A DNA stretch of 64,000 nt from Chloroflexota bacterium (GCA_018662365.1 JABJGH010000066.1:26416-90415), one strand, 5' to 3'. Counted from the stretch's first letter, positions 17,512-26,664 are shown. Translations and numbers: made by a program. The notes: generated from the letters alone by a model not told the origin.

Positions 17512-18234
17512 TTATTTTTCTGCAACAATAATTAAGTATTCTGAATCTGGGGAATAGGTCGTTTGGTCAAAGTCCCCATAAGTATTTATTTTAAATCCAT
17601 ACTCTTCAAGTTCATCAAAATATTTAGATGGCGCTATTAATTGATGTTCTGTTTCAGCTGTAAAACGCTTTACATTCCCTTCAGGGAGCATTTGATCGTA
17701 ATGCCATAAGACTTTTATTATATTTCCATCATTTGTCCAAGCACTACTTACTTGAACTGCGTTCCCTGATTTTGGATATACAAATATTTCTTCTAGCTCA
17801 GGTTCCCCTTCGGAGGGAAGGTCCACCATCCAGGCGGGATTGGGCATGCTAAATGCAAAAGTCCCTTTTTCTTCGAGCTGATTTTCCACGATTTCTAGAA
17901 CAGATTTACGATCCTCATCTTTTAGCGTACTGTAGGTGTTACAAGGCATGATGATCAATGGGAATTGTTTGGGGAGTGAAAGGGATGTGAAATCTTGTTC
18001 TGTATATTCAAATTTATCATTGGATTCAAGTTCGTTTTTTAAGATGCCCAACATTTCAGAATCACGATCTACTCCAGTGACTTTAAACCCCTGGTGAAGG
18101 AGGGGAAGGCTTACCCGGCCGGTACCACAGCCCAATTCCAGGATTGGATCACCATATTTTTCGGCGAGATCTAACCAAAAAGGGATATCCTCAAGATGAG
18201 TCTGATGATGGAGATGATATAGTTCTGCTAACAT
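17512..18234 (-). CDS. Class I SAM-dependent methyltransferase
   Basis: A 240-residue protein with motif I ILELGCGTGRVSLPLL (about residues 32-47), motif II acidic residue in VTGVDRDSEML, and motif IV LIIMPCNTYSTL. This is the Methyltransf_25-type fold with a C-terminal beta-sheet half as in small-molecule methyltransferases. The substrate is unknown. It stands alone, divergent from tRNA-Pro. No signal peptide, cytosolic. Confidence 0.85.
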   Translation of the reverse strand: MLAELYHLHHQTHLEDIPFWLDLAEKYGDPILELGCGTGRVSLPLLHQGFKVTGVDRDSEMLGILKNELESNDKFEYTEQDFTSLSLPKQFPLIIMPCNTYSTLKDEDRKSVLEIVENQLEEKGTFAFSMPNPAWMVDLPSEGEPELEEIFVYPKSGNAVQVSSAWTNDGNIIKVLWHYDQMLPEGNVKRFTAETEHQLIAPSKYFDELEEYGFKINTYGDFDQTTYSPDSEYLIIVAEK

Positions 18235-18269
18235 ATTTTTACCTCGATCTGCTTTATTATAGTCTCCCC

Positions 18270-18298
18270 TTGCTTTATTGCCTACTTAGGTTTATACT
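18270..18298 (+). promoter_or_regulatory. Sigma-70-type promoter of tRNA-Pro
   Basis: TTGCTT (18270-18275), 17-base spacer, TATACT (18293-18298), placing the start about 8 bases before the tRNA. Confidence 0.6.
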
Positions 18299-18313
18299 CG
18301 CCTGTGCATTTTT

Positions 18314-18387
18314 CGGGGCGTAGCGCAGTCCGGCAGCGCACTGCGTTTGGGACGCAGGGGTCGAAGGTTCAAATCCTTTCGCCCCGA
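18314..18387 (+). tRNA. tRNA-Pro (anticodon TGG)
   Basis: A full cloverleaf can be drawn: acceptor CGGGGCG pairs with CGCCCCG, the D arm is GCGC/GCGC, the anticodon stem CTGCG/CGCAG holds the loop TTTGGGA, and the T arm contains GTTCAAAT. Discriminator A; CCA is not encoded. The anticodon TGG reads proline codons. A promoter precedes it and a hairpin follows. Confidence 0.95.
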
Positions 18388-18397
18388 CTAGATGAAG

Positions 18398-18425
18398 AAA
18401 AACGAAGGCGAAAGCCCTCGTTTTT
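18398..18425 (+). terminator. Terminator after tRNA-Pro
   Basis: A ten-base arm pair with one mismatch (18398-18407/18408 with 18415-18425), CGAAAG loop and six T's. Confidence 0.8.
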
Positions 18426-18574
18426 TGTTTAAATACCAAGTTTCAATTTATAAGATTTTCTCTTAATTCTTCCATAAAAAATATTGGCCAGAAAATCCCT
18501 AAGAATATTTTCCGTGATAAAATTCAAGAAAATCTGGAGAAAAAAGAGGAATTTATATATTTCTCAACCCAATT

Positions 18575-18916
18575 ATGAAAAAATCACGGTTATTTAGAAC
18601 TTGGTTTCGGCAGGATTTTGACGGTGTTGTAGAAGCTGTTCATTATAAAAAAACCGGGCGGATCGACTGGGTAAGAATCTATGAACGAAGGGGACCGACC
18701 TGGTCTGACCATTTCATTATTGATCGGAAAACTTTGCTGAGTCGATTGAATGAAGGAAAAAAATATTTTTCTGGGAAACGAATAATTTATAATGCTAGTG
18801 AATTTGAATTGGGGAAAAAAATATGTGTGGATGATAATGGGAAAGGGGAAGTGATCATTACTGAAGACACCCATCAAAACTTGATCGACCACCTGGAGGA
18901 TGTTGAAATTCTGTAA
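18575..18916 (+). CDS. Hypothetical 113-residue protein
   Basis: Not recognised. A small soluble protein without membrane segments, signal or cysteine-rich motif (one Cys). The N-terminus is basic (MKKSRLFRTWFRQDFDG), the middle is aromatic-rich and predicted mostly beta, and the C-terminus is acidic (LIDHLEDVEIL). Codon use matches its neighbours and it spans a whole gap between tRNA-Pro and the leader-like unit, so it is probably real. No clear ribosome site is seen at the ATG, which lowers certainty about the start. Confidence 0.55.
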   Translation: MKKSRLFRTWFRQDFDGVVEAVHYKKTGRIDWVRIYERRGPTWSDHFIIDRKTLLSRLNEGKKYFSGKRIIYNASEFELGKKICVDDNGKGEVIITEDTHQNLIDHLEDVEIL

Positions 18917-18940
18917 TTTCTTGTGAATTTATGCACAAGG

Positions 18941-18969
18941 TTGACTCATTTTCATTCTGGCGCTATACT
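18941..18969 (+). promoter_or_regulatory. Near-consensus sigma-70 promoter
   Basis: TTGACT (18941-18946), exactly 17 bases, TATACT (18964-18969). Transcription would begin near 18976, just before a 15-codon reading frame. Confidence 0.75.
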
Positions 18970-18995
18970 AGAATTACTCAGGAGGTAGCCCGATT

Positions 18996-19043
18996 ATGCG
19001 AGTGCTAAGAAAATTACCAAATACTTCCTTCACTTATAACTAA
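18996..19043 (+). CDS. 15-residue putative leader peptide
   Basis: A short frame encodes MRVLRKLPNTSFTYN. It lies about 20 bases after a strong promoter, with AGGAGG 10 bases before the ATG, and its stop codon is one base before a terminator hairpin (19045-19067). The whole unit is about 100 bases. It could be a leader peptide with an attenuator for the SWIM-domain gene at 19101, or a small RNA encoding a microprotein. No run of one amino acid is present, and no alternative antiterminator pairing was found by eye. The function is unknown; being a chance frame inside an sRNA cannot be excluded. Confidence 0.5.
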   Translation: MRVLRKLPNTSFTYN

Positions 19044-19044
19044 G

Positions 19045-19072
19045 GACACGCGTGGAATGCGCGTGTCTTTTT
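19045..19072 (+). terminator. Terminator/attenuator hairpin
   Basis: Eight-base perfect GC-rich arms (19045-19052, 19060-19067), 7-base loop, five T's following. It sits between the 15-codon frame and the SWIM gene, so it would end or attenuate the transcript. Confidence 0.8.
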
Positions 19073-19100
19073 ATTTTATTAAAAAGGAGATTGAAAAAAA

Positions 19101-19343
19101 ATGGATAATGGAATGATCCGTAAATATGAAAAAGCCAAACTTTACGCAGAAGAACGCGAAAGAATATCAATTCAATCAATGGCAGTAAGTTTTGATGGAA
19201 AGAATAATCCCCATACAGTTGAATTTACAAATGATGGATGGAAATGTGATTGTCACTTTTTTGAAACGAGAAACCGCTGTAGTCACACGATGGCTTTGGA
19301 AATTATCCTTGATCAAATGATTCCAGAGAAAGTAGCTCAGTAA
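19101..19343 (+). CDS. SWIM zinc-finger protein
   Basis: An 80-residue protein whose C-terminal half holds the SWIM signature C-x-C-x8-C-x-H (CDCHFFETRNRCSHTMALE). SWIM domains bind DNA or proteins and occur in SWI2/SNF2 helicases and as stand-alone small proteins. A GGAGATTG site precedes the ATG. It lies 29 bases after the leader-like terminator and ends in its own terminator. The role is unknown; a DNA-binding function is inferred from the domain only. Confidence 0.8.
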   Translation: MDNGMIRKYEKAKLYAEERERISIQSMAVSFDGKNNPHTVEFTNDGWKCDCHFFETRNRCSHTMALEIILDQMIPEKVAQ

Positions 19344-19355
19344 ATACAAAAACAT

Positions 19356-19390
19356 AAAAAACCAGAGCTAAATTTAGCTCTGGTTTTTTT
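19356..19390 (+). terminator. Rho-independent terminator
   Basis: A long near-perfect hairpin (ACCAGAGCTAAA with its complement) flanked by A and T runs, 13 bases after the SWIM gene. Confidence 0.9.
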
Positions 19391-19427
19391 AATTTAAAAA
19401 TCTCTTGAAAAATTTTTCGAATTTTTG

Positions 19428-20129
19428 TTAGATTACTCCTCCCCCACCATATAAGAAATATTTACCACTTTTTAATACATTGACATTCCAACCTAAGTTT
19501 TTTAAATCTTTTTGTAATTGATCGGGGTCATAAAAAACCTTTACAATCTCAAATTCTGTTCCGTCGTTCAATACCCGGCTGACAATGGTATCTTTTTTTC
19601 CTCTTAGCTTTTGGTTGAAGGCTGTCGATTCTTGGGTATAAAGAGAATCAATGAAAAAGACCTGCCCATTAGGAGTAAGAGATTCCTTAACCATTTGCCA
19701 AAAGTCATTAAACTTTTCTGGTGGTACGTGAGAAAGCCAGAAACTAAAGAAGATAAGATCATATTTTTTCTGAGCTTGCCATTCAAAGAGGTTTGCCTGC
19801 ACAAAATTGACCTTATCCCTGCCAGGTTTGCTTTTATTGATAGTGATCATTTCTGCTGATCCATCTACTGCGGTAAGACTGCTAGAAATTTTTAGGAGTT
19901 CTTCCGTCCATAAACCCGTTCCACAGGCCAATTCCAACACCTCAGTTACAGGGCCTAGGGCAGCTAATTCAGTTCTTACAGAGGCAACTTCCTTAAGCCA
20001 TCTGGCATTTACAAGCTCCCCTTTATCATAGCGTTCTTGTCTAAGAAACCATTGGTCGTATTCGCTCGCTCTCCCAGAATAATATTCCATCTGCTCTTTG
20101 ATAAGTTTTTGATGTTTATCGTTGGTCAT
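19428..20129 (-). CDS. Class I SAM-dependent methyltransferase
   Basis: A 233-residue protein with motif I VLELACGTGLWTEELL (about residue 64), motif II LTAVDGSAEM, and motif IV KYDLIFFSFWLSHVPPEKF. The N-terminal YYSGRASEYDQW helix is typical of Methyltransf_11/25-type small-molecule methyltransferases. The substrate is unknown. It is a separate single gene, not closely related to the one at 17.5 kb beyond the fold. Confidence 0.85.
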   Translation of the reverse strand: MTNDKHQKLIKEQMEYYSGRASEYDQWFLRQERYDKGELVNARWLKEVASVRTELAALGPVTEVLELACGTGLWTEELLKISSSLTAVDGSAEMITINKSKPGRDKVNFVQANLFEWQAQKKYDLIFFSFWLSHVPPEKFNDFWQMVKESLTPNGQVFFIDSLYTQESTAFNQKLRGKKDTIVSRVLNDGTEFEIVKVFYDPDQLQKDLKNLGWNVNVLKSGKYFLYGGGGVI

Positions 20130-20221
20130 GTGTATTCCTATTAGAAAATTTTGTTTTCTTATTAATAATTATATAGGATTGTCCCAATAAATCAAAAAAT
20201 CCCCTGGCGGGGATCTTTCAG

Positions 20222-20308
20222 CGGAGAGGGAGGGATTCGAACCCTCGGTGACCCAAAGGCCACAACGGTTTTCGAGACCGCCCCATTCGTCCGCTCTGGC
20301 ACCTCTCC
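20222..20308 (-). tRNA. tRNA-Ser (anticodon CGA)
   Basis: On the minus strand a class II tRNA of 87 bases can be folded: acceptor GGAGAGG/CCTCTCC with discriminator G, D arm, anticodon stem with loop CTCGAAA-type and anticodon CGA, a long variable arm, and T loop GTTCGAAT. CCA is not encoded. Confidence 0.95.
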
Positions 20309-20407
20309 AATGCGAGGAATATTATAACCGTTTTACCTAATGGCTTGAAGTTAATGCATTCATTGAAAAAGGATATATATAACCACTCCTGCTTGCTAAA
20401 TTAAAAA

Positions 20408-20439
20408 TTAATGGACTGCGAAAAATTGCAGCCCATTAA
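20408..20439 (-). terminator. Terminator after beta-CASP RNase gene
   Basis: Twelve-base arms with one mismatch (20408-20419, 20428-20439) and a TTTTTAA tail on the minus strand, 18 bases after the stop. Confidence 0.75.
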
Positions 20440-20456
20440 AATAATTTGAATTTTAT

Positions 20457-21863
20457 TTAAACTTCGTAGGTCGTACCACGTGATGGAAAATGTAATCCAT
20501 CCATACCATGATTGCGGTTCAATGCCTCTCTGAAACCATTTGCACCACGTTGCTCGCCGTGAACTAAAAAGACTTCCTTTGCAGTATCTTTTACGGTCAT
20601 TGCATATTCTTGGAGCAAATTTTGCCCTGCATGGGCTGAAAAACCTTTCACCCGGGCTACTTTGATTTTTCGCTTATACGGTTTTCCAAATATTTTAATC
20701 TCGTCTAAGCCTTCAACTAACCTGCGCCCTAAAGTATGAGGAGCCTGCCATGAAACGATCAAGACAGTACTTTTTGGATCATGTATATTATTTTTTAAAT
20801 GATGCAAAATACGACCGGCTTCCATCATCCCCGAGGTGGAGATGATGATCATAGGCTCATCCCGTTCATTTAAGGCTTTGGATTCTTCAACATCTCGAAT
20901 ATAGGTCAAGCTGTCGAAACCAAGTGCTGCACGATGCTTATCATTTGTGATCATATCCAGTGCTTCCTTATCAAAACAATCAGGATGCGCTTTAAAAACA
21001 TCGGTCACATTTACTGCTAGTGGGCTGTCAACAAATACCGGAACAGTTGGGATATCCCCAGAGTCCATAAGGCGATGGATGGAATAAACCAATTCTTGGG
21101 TTCGGCCGACTGCAAAAGCCGGAATTAGAACCTTGCCACCAGCCTCGATCGTCTTCTTGATCACATCTTTTAATCCCTTATGTGCTTCATCAGGGGATTT
21201 ATGTGGTCGATCTCCATAAGTACATTCCATCAAGAGATAATCAATATTTTGATCGTAGGGAATTACTGGATCTCGTAAAATAGGCAAATTTGATCTACCA
21301 ATATCTCCTGAGAACCATAAGCGGGTTTTCTTTCCCTTTTCATCAATGTCTAATCGAATCGCTGCTGAGCCTAAGATATGGCCCGCTTCAAAATATTTGG
21401 CAATTACACCGGGGGCTACTTCAAATTCTTCATCATAAGATTTTTTATTAAACAATTGAATTGCTTTTTCAGCATCATTTTGGGTGTAAAGAGGTTCGAC
21501 TGGTTCTTTCCCCTTTCTCAATCTCCATTTATTTACAAATCTTGCATCGGATTCCTGAATATGTCCCGAATCTCTTAGCATATAATCTGCTAAATGTGCC
21601 GTTGCGGATTGAGCATAAATCGGTCCATCGAAACCATGTTTTACTAAATTTGGTAAATTTCCCGAATGATCAATATGGGCGTGAGAAAGCACGACTGCAT
21701 CAATTTCTTCAGGAGGAAATTTAAATTCCGTATTTATTCGATAGGTGTCTTTTCGTCGACCCTGGAATAAACCACAATCAAGAAGAATTTTCTTTCCATT
21801 CACCTCTATATAATGAGCGGACCCGGTAACTGTTTGGGCAGCTCCCCAAAAATGTATCTTCAT
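20457..21863 (-). CDS. MBL-fold beta-CASP RNA metallohydrolase
   Basis: A 468-residue protein of the CPSF73/YSH1-like group. Motif 2 is HAHIDHSG (near residue 61), motif 3 includes GHILGSAAI, motif 4 is FSGDIG, and the beta-CASP plus C-terminal region carries VKGFSAHAGQ and LVHGEQ. These zinc enzymes cleave RNA as endo- or 5'-exonucleases. The N-terminus MKIHFWGAAQTVTGS is characteristic of the bacterial and archaeal family. It is monocistronic with a terminator; RNase D is encoded just upstream on the same strand with 45 bases between. Confidence 0.9.
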   Translation of the reverse strand: MKIHFWGAAQTVTGSAHYIEVNGKKILLDCGLFQGRRKDTYRINTEFKFPPEEIDAVVLSHAHIDHSGNLPNLVKHGFDGPIYAQSATAHLADYMLRDSGHIQESDARFVNKWRLRKGKEPVEPLYTQNDAEKAIQLFNKKSYDEEFEVAPGVIAKYFEAGHILGSAAIRLDIDEKGKKTRLWFSGDIGRSNLPILRDPVIPYDQNIDYLLMECTYGDRPHKSPDEAHKGLKDVIKKTIEAGGKVLIPAFAVGRTQELVYSIHRLMDSGDIPTVPVFVDSPLAVNVTDVFKAHPDCFDKEALDMITNDKHRAALGFDSLTYIRDVEESKALNERDEPMIIISTSGMMEAGRILHHLKNNIHDPKSTVLIVSWQAPHTLGRRLVEGLDEIKIFGKPYKRKIKVARVKGFSAHAGQNLLQEYAMTVKDTAKEVFLVHGEQRGANGFREALNRNHGMDGLHFPSRGTTYEV

Positions 21864-21908
21864 TTATACTCCTGCTAAACTGACTGAATTTTAATATTAA
21901 GATTGAGC

Positions 21909-23048
21909 TTACGTACTTAATTTTTTAAAAATTTCCCCGGAATACTGTTCAAAACGCCAAGGCAATTCTTGCATTAATTCCTGCAATTCTTCCATATTGT
22001 TTGGCGGGTTTAATGAAATTTCAAGCATAATATTCTTAGGTAATATCACATCGGATTCAACATCAATTTTCTTTGCTCTATTTTTTCGCCAATTTCGTAA
22101 AATTTCATAGCGGTCGGCCTGATCCTCGCTCATACGGGGGCGACGTGGAGGGTAAAGTGGTGGGTCTTCCAATCCCGTTCGAAAAGCATTGAATAGCCCT
22201 TTTGCATGCCATCTCATTAATTTGGGCGTCATTCCTTGGATCATACTGAGATCTTCTTTTCTATTTGGGAAGGAACCAGCAATTGCTAATAATGTTTTGT
22301 CGCCAATCACTTTAAACAGGGGACGATCTAATTGCTCCGCTTTATTTTGTCGATATTCCGCTAAGCGTTGTAAAACGGCACATTCTTCAGGGTTAAGATC
22401 TTTTACGCCATTAATTCGCCATATGTTGACGCCAATAGGTTCTGGAGCTGAGCCATTCAAATTACATAATCTTAAGAAATCTTCATCGGCAATTGGCAAT
22501 CGATCTTTATTAATCAATTGGTCGAGCAATTTTTTTCGGAGTTCTAAGAGGTAGTGAGTGTCTAGACGAGCATAGGATTGCATATCTTTCGATATAGGGC
22601 GTTTACCCCAATCTGCTCGTTGAAATTTCTTTTCAATTGCGATCCCGAATTCCTCCAAAACCAAACTTCCGTAGCCAACTTTCTTTCGACCGACGATGCG
22701 AGCAGCCAACATCGTATCGAAAATATTAGAAAAAGCAAATGAAAAATCTCGTCGCATGGTCAAGATATCATATTCCGCAGCGTGGAAGATCTTAATAATC
22801 TCAGGATTTGAGAATATTTTATTTAGGGGGGATAAATCTTCAATTTCAAGAGGGTCAACGAGAAAATCTTCGCCAGGAAATGAAAATTGGATCAAACAAA
22901 CCCTTTCTCGATAGGCGAATAAACTATTCGATTCGGTATCGACACCAATAATGGGTTGTTGATCTAGTTTGAGTACCAAAGCGGAAAGTTGCTCAGCGGT
23001 TTTGATATAGGTTGGGTCGGGTAATTTTTCCATAATAATAGAAGTCAT
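21909..23048 (-). CDS. rnd: Ribonuclease D
   Basis: A 379-residue 3'-5' exonuclease that trims tRNA precursors. The DEDD metal residues are visible: IGVDTESNS (DxE), HAAEYDILTM (second D) and YARLDTHYLLEL (Y-x3-D). An HRDC domain follows (about residues 215-290: CAVLQRLAEYRQNKAEQLDRP). Length is normal. The start is uncertain between ATG 23048 and ATG 23033; neither has a good ribosome site. It precedes the beta-CASP RNase gene on the same strand, so the two may form an RNA-processing pair. Confidence 0.9.
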   Translation of the reverse strand: MTSIIMEKLPDPTYIKTAEQLSALVLKLDQQPIIGVDTESNSLFAYRERVCLIQFSFPGEDFLVDPLEIEDLSPLNKIFSNPEIIKIFHAAEYDILTMRRDFSFAFSNIFDTMLAARIVGRKKVGYGSLVLEEFGIAIEKKFQRADWGKRPISKDMQSYARLDTHYLLELRKKLLDQLINKDRLPIADEDFLRLCNLNGSAPEPIGVNIWRINGVKDLNPEECAVLQRLAEYRQNKAEQLDRPLFKVIGDKTLLAIAGSFPNRKEDLSMIQGMTPKLMRWHAKGLFNAFRTGLEDPPLYPPRRPRMSEDQADRYEILRNWRKNRAKKIDVESDVILPKNIMLEISLNPPNNMEELQELMQELPWRFEQYSGEIFKKLST

Positions 23049-23118
23049 TATAGTACAGCTTAATAATTTATTCGAAAAATTATTTCCAAATTGCGCAACT
23101 TATATTTTTGTTGGAAAC

Positions 23119-23157
23119 AAAAAGGAGAAATCTATTGATAATAGATTTCTCCTTTTT
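23119..23157 (-). terminator. Terminator of the feo operon
   Basis: A perfect 18-base stem with a 3-base loop (arms 23119-23136 and 23140-23157), 22 bases after the FeoB-C stop. The minus-strand continuation is T-rich. Confidence 0.9.
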
Positions 23158-23179
23158 TATTTGTTGATATTTCAAGGAA

Positions 23180-24616
23180 TTACAGTAACTCTACAAGTCT
23201 CCATATTTGAGCTACAAAAAACGTGATGACAAAACCCATGATCAGGGGCAAAAAGCTCGAGATCAAAGTCCATTTCATACTACCTGTTTCTTTGTAGATC
23301 GTGTAGATCGTTGTGCTACAGGGATTATGGATCAAACTAAAGAGCATAAGATTGACTGCGGTGAGAAGCGTCCAACCGCCCGCCGTAAAAATATTGAGAG
23401 TGGCTGATAGGGAATCCAGTTCAAACATGACTCCGGCCCCCCCACCCACGCCAGATATGCCGGATCCTAATACCGTCAACATCAAAATAGTAGGAATGAC
23501 GATTTCGTTGGCGGGAATTGCCACAATATAAGCTAACAAAATTACACCATTAAGTCCTAAGACCAAACCGACCGGGTTCAACCAGTTCATCACCCATTCT
23601 GCAATACTTAAGCCAGAGATCTGAATATTTGAAGTGATCCAGATAAATGCGCCAGCGGGTAAGGCAAATACGATCGCTCGCCAAAGTACATATATCGTTC
23701 GGTCGATGATCGAAGTATAAATTGTCTGCCATACTCGGGGAGGCCGATAAGGAGGGAGTTCCAAACTAAATGTGGAAACCTCGCCGCGCAATACTGTTTT
23801 AGATAAAGCCCAACTCACTGCAAAGGTAAAGAGCACTCCTAAGACTGCAATCGCCACTACGCTCAAAGCGGACACGAGACCTGCAATTTGAGCGGGGACT
23901 AAGGCCCCAATAAAGACAGTTGCAATTAAGATCTGGGTTGGCCAACGTCCATTACAAAGCGAAAAGTTATTGGTAATAATAGCAATTAATCTTTCCCGGG
24001 GGCTATCAATGATGCGGGTGGCGACCACCCCTGCTGCATTACAACCAAAGCCCATCATCATGCTCAGGGATTGTTTGCCATGGGCGCCAGCTTTTCTGAA
24101 TACATTGTCGAGGTTAAATGCGACTCTCGGTAAATAACCAAAATCTTCAAGCAAGGTGAACAGAGGGAAAAAGATCATCATCGGTGGAAGCATCACGCTG
24201 ATCACCCAGGCGGTGGCCATATACATACCGTCAAGAAGGAGACCATCGATCCACCATGGAATGCTCATCGCAGCGAAAACACCTTTTAGCCAAGGATAGA
24301 GGTTGTCCAGTAAAAGAGTTGCCAGCATTTGCGATGGGACATTTGCCCCAGAGATGGTCAGCCAAAATACTATCGTGAATAGCAAGATCATCAAGGGGAA
24401 CCCAAAGATTCGGCTGGTTACGATCTTGTCAATGGTTCGGTCGAGATCAAAGCGAGGTTTAGAATCTGGTCGAATTACGGCACGATCGGCGATTCGAGTT
24501 GCATCCGTGTAGATCGCTTCCACTAAGCTTTGATGGAACTCGCCGCCCACTTGCTCTCGGAGATTCTGTGCTGTGGCAAGAATATCATTTGGAGAAATTT
24601 TGCTTTCTTTACTCAA
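23180..24616 (-). CDS. feoB: FeoB membrane domain (C-terminal half encoded separately)
   Basis: A 478-residue polytopic protein holding the two Gate/nucleoside-recognition domains and C-terminal helices of FeoB but no G domain. Gate motifs are visible: [24 protein letters not shown] (usual FeoB has GFGCNVP) and [14 protein letters not shown], with conserved cysteines that line the Fe(II) path in FeoB. It overlaps the G-domain gene by 4 bases (ATGA type), so the two halves are coupled in translation. Together they form a ferrous iron importer. The first 60 residues are cytosolic. The normal order of FeoB is conserved, merely split into two chains. Confidence 0.9.
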   Translation of the reverse strand: MSKESKISPNDILATAQNLREQVGGEFHQSLVEAIYTDATRIADRAVIRPDSKPRFDLDRTIDKIVTSRIFGFPLMILLFTIVFWLTISGANVPSQMLATLLLDNLYPWLKGVFAAMSIPWWIDGLLLDGMYMATAWVISVMLPPMMIFFPLFTLLEDFGYLPRVAFNLDNVFRKAGAHGKQSLSMMMGFGCNAAGVVATRIIDSPRERLIAIITNNFSLCNGRWPTQILIATVFIGALVPAQIAGLVSALSVVAIAVLGVLFTFAVSWALSKTVLRGEVSTFSLELPPYRPPRVWQTIYTSIIDRTIYVLWRAIVFALPAGAFIWITSNIQISGLSIAEWVMNWLNPVGLVLGLNGVILLAYIVAIPANEIVIPTILMLTVLGSGISGVGGGAGVMFELDSLSATLNIFTAGGWTLLTAVNLMLFSLIHNPCSTTIYTIYKETGSMKWTLISSFLPLIMGFVITFFVAQIWRLVELL

Positions 24617-25458
24617 TTGGTTACCTCCAAAAACTCGATACGTTTATCTTCTTCTACACCAGCTTGAACAAGGCCATTAATCTCGCCATTTTGAACTGCA
24701 GAAATGATTTCCTGATCGCCATCTAATAAGCGTAAGGCAACCCAGCGGGGGTTTGGAAGATCGGGGTAAATGCTGGTGATTTGTTTGACTAATTCGTTTA
24801 CTGCGAATTTAATTTCAGTTGGTTCACTCTCTATTTGATAAGGTTTATTTTTGATCTGTTCGGTTGCCACCTCATGCACTGCGGCCAATAAATCTTCCAT
24901 TCCGATACCAAAGCGAGCAGAAGTGGGAACCACTGGCACACCAAGGTCACGGGATAATCGTCGATCATCGACGGTTAAACCATGTCTTTCAGCCTCATCG
25001 ATCAGGTTCAAACATACGACCACTCGATCGGTTATTTCTAAAATTTGTAATACCAAATTGAGGTTTCTTTCTAAGCGACTTGCATCGACAACTACAATCG
25101 TCACATCGGGCTGACCAAAAAGGATGAAGTTTCGAGCCACCTCTTCATCTAAGCTGGTGGCTAATAGGGAATAAGTTCCGGGAAGGTCTACGATCTTATA
25201 ATTTTTCTCTGCGTATTCATATGCGCCTTCTGCGCGGGTGACTGTTTTTCCAGGCCAATTGCCAGTATGCTGTTTTAGGCCGGTCAATGCATTAAATACG
25301 GTGCTTTTTCCAACATTGGGATTGCCTGCCAGGGCAACGACATAATCAGTATTTTCTAGATTTAGACCTAATTTTTTAAGATTAGCCGCATTATGAACCG
25401 GACAAGTGGCACAATTTTCATTTGTCACGGGGAGAGTTTCTATTGATTTTTCTGTCAT
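24613..25458 (-). CDS. feoB: FeoB GTPase domain (N-terminal half encoded separately)
   Basis: A 281-residue G protein: G1 [10 protein letters not shown]2 within [11 protein letters not shown]3 DLPG, G4 NLID, then a helical GDI-like region (about residues 195-270). There is no membrane segment. The N-terminus carries a CATCPVH motif (C17, C20), an extension not found in most FeoB proteins, which may bind metal or act as a redox switch (inference). It overlaps both neighbours by 4 bases and encodes the regulatory GTPase half of a split FeoB. Confidence 0.9.
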   Translation of the reverse strand: MTEKSIETLPVTNENCATCPVHNAANLKKLGLNLENTDYVVALAGNPNVGKSTVFNALTGLKQHTGNWPGKTVTRAEGAYEYAEKNYKIVDLPGTYSLLATSLDEEVARNFILFGQPDVTIVVVDASRLERNLNLVLQILEITDRVVVCLNLIDEAERHGLTVDDRRLSRDLGVPVVPTSARFGIGMEDLLAAVHEVATEQIKNKPYQIESEPTEIKFAVNELVKQITSIYPDLPNPRWVALRLLDGDQEIISAVQNGEINGLVQAGVEEDKRIEFLEVTN

Positions 25459-26489
25459 GAAGCTTGCTCCATTATTAAGGGTTTAATTCGAATCCAATCT
25501 GCTTGGTCATTGCGTAAAGCGATCAGGGAATCTCGAATACGATAGGCTGTGGGTTGACCCCCGGGGCTAATAAATTCTGCGGCAACAACCGTCCCAGGTA
25601 AAATCCCGAGATCTAATAGTCGCCGTCTTTCTGCTCCCCGACATCGTGGGGAAAGGGAAACGACTTCCCCCTCCTCTCCAATCTTTAATAAGGCAAGAGA
25701 TTCGCCTTGAATTATCTCGACCGGGACTTCTTTTACCTCAGATACAATAATGTTGGTCGCCACTACCGGGGCTAGGACATGTTCTTCCCCTCCGATCAAA
25801 AATCTCACTCGGGTTGGGCTTGATTCTAAGACACGCACCACCATCCCAGGGACGATCACCTCTGCACGAATTTGTGCGGCAACTGCTTCTGGTTCATCAG
25901 GAATGTGAATAATTCGACCATTTTGATTTATTGGGAACATCGTTAGGGACTGACCTTCTCGCAAGCGCACCTTTCCATCTGAAGAAGGAATAGGGTCCCC
26001 ATGAGGATCATGGCTTGGGTTTCCTAAAGTTCTCGCGAGAGATTCAATTTCTTGTAAGGTTAGGGAATGCTCTAGTTTTTCCGCCCTTTGATGCCATTCT
26101 TCTTCGGAGAAACCTGTTTTTTCTGCTAAAAATCTTTCCAGCAGTCGATGTGCCCGAAGGACTTGGAGAGCGACAGTTTCCCCAGCCTGAGTCAAATGCC
26201 ATTTTCCATTGACCACGGAAATCAATTCTTGGACTTCTAAGGATGAAAGAATGATGGCTGCTTGATCTGCGGAGACCTCAAGAGCCCCGGCGATACTTTG
26301 GATACTTGGATATTTGTTTTGCAAGGCAAGCTTTTGGATGTGTTTTAGGGCATCTTCATGGAAAACTCGTTCTGACATTTTTCGAAAAGATTTATAACGT
26401 GGAAAGACACCACGCTCAGGCCAAAAGAGAAATGCAGTTAGACCAAGAAACAATATCCCTATACTTAATAAGATTACTGGATCGTTCAT
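25455..26489 (-). CDS. Membrane-anchored DtxR-type regulator fused to FeoA
   Basis: A 344-residue three-part protein. A transmembrane helix (residues 4-22) is followed by a cytosolic DtxR/MntR winged helix (about residues 45-115, [20 protein letters not shown]) and dimerisation helices with [16 protein letters not shown]. The C-terminal SH3-like FeoA domain starts near residue 262 ([14 protein letters not shown]) and includes [15 protein letters not shown]. It is first gene of the feo operon and overlaps feoB-N by 4 bases. FeoA normally binds FeoB; DtxR proteins sense Fe(II) or Mn(II). The fusion could place a metal sensor at the transporter, or act as a membrane-bound repressor of the box upstream. 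The latter is inference. Confidence 0.85.
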   Translation of the reverse strand: MNDPVILLSIGILFLGLTAFLFWPERGVFPRYKSFRKMSERVFHEDALKHIQKLALQNKYPSIQSIAGALEVSADQAAIILSSLEVQELISVVNGKWHLTQAGETVALQVLRAHRLLERFLAEKTGFSEEEWHQRAEKLEHSLTLQEIESLARTLGNPSHDPHGDPIPSSDGKVRLREGQSLTMFPINQNGRIIHIPDEPEAVAAQIRAEVIVPGMVVRVLESSPTRVRFLIGGEEHVLAPVVATNIIVSEVKEVPVEIIQGESLALLKIGEEGEVVSLSPRCRGAERRRLLDLGILPGTVVAAEFISPGGQPTAYRIRDSLIALRNDQADWIRIKPLIMEQAS

Positions 26490-26547
26490 AAAATCATACC
26501 TCCAGGAAAAAGGTTTTGTGACAATAATTACTAATGATTAATTTTTT

Positions 26548-26565
26548 ATTTAGTCTTGCCTAAAT
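26548..26565 (-). promoter_or_regulatory. DtxR/MntR-type box upstream of feo operon
   Basis: ATTTAG-N6-CTAAAT is a perfect inverted repeat. Read on the minus strand it is TTTAGGCAAGACTAAA, one base from the TTTAGG-N4-CCTAAA symmetry of DtxR-family sites. It directly follows a TTGACA (26565-26570, minus strand), so a bound repressor would cover the promoter. It lies 59 bases before the first feo gene. Confidence 0.6.
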
Positions 26566-26664
26566 GTCAATTATTCTATCATATTGAAAGATTAATTGCA
26601 ATAATACATTGAGGGAATAAAACTCTCTGATAAAATACAACTATCTTGGGAAAAAGGATTAATT

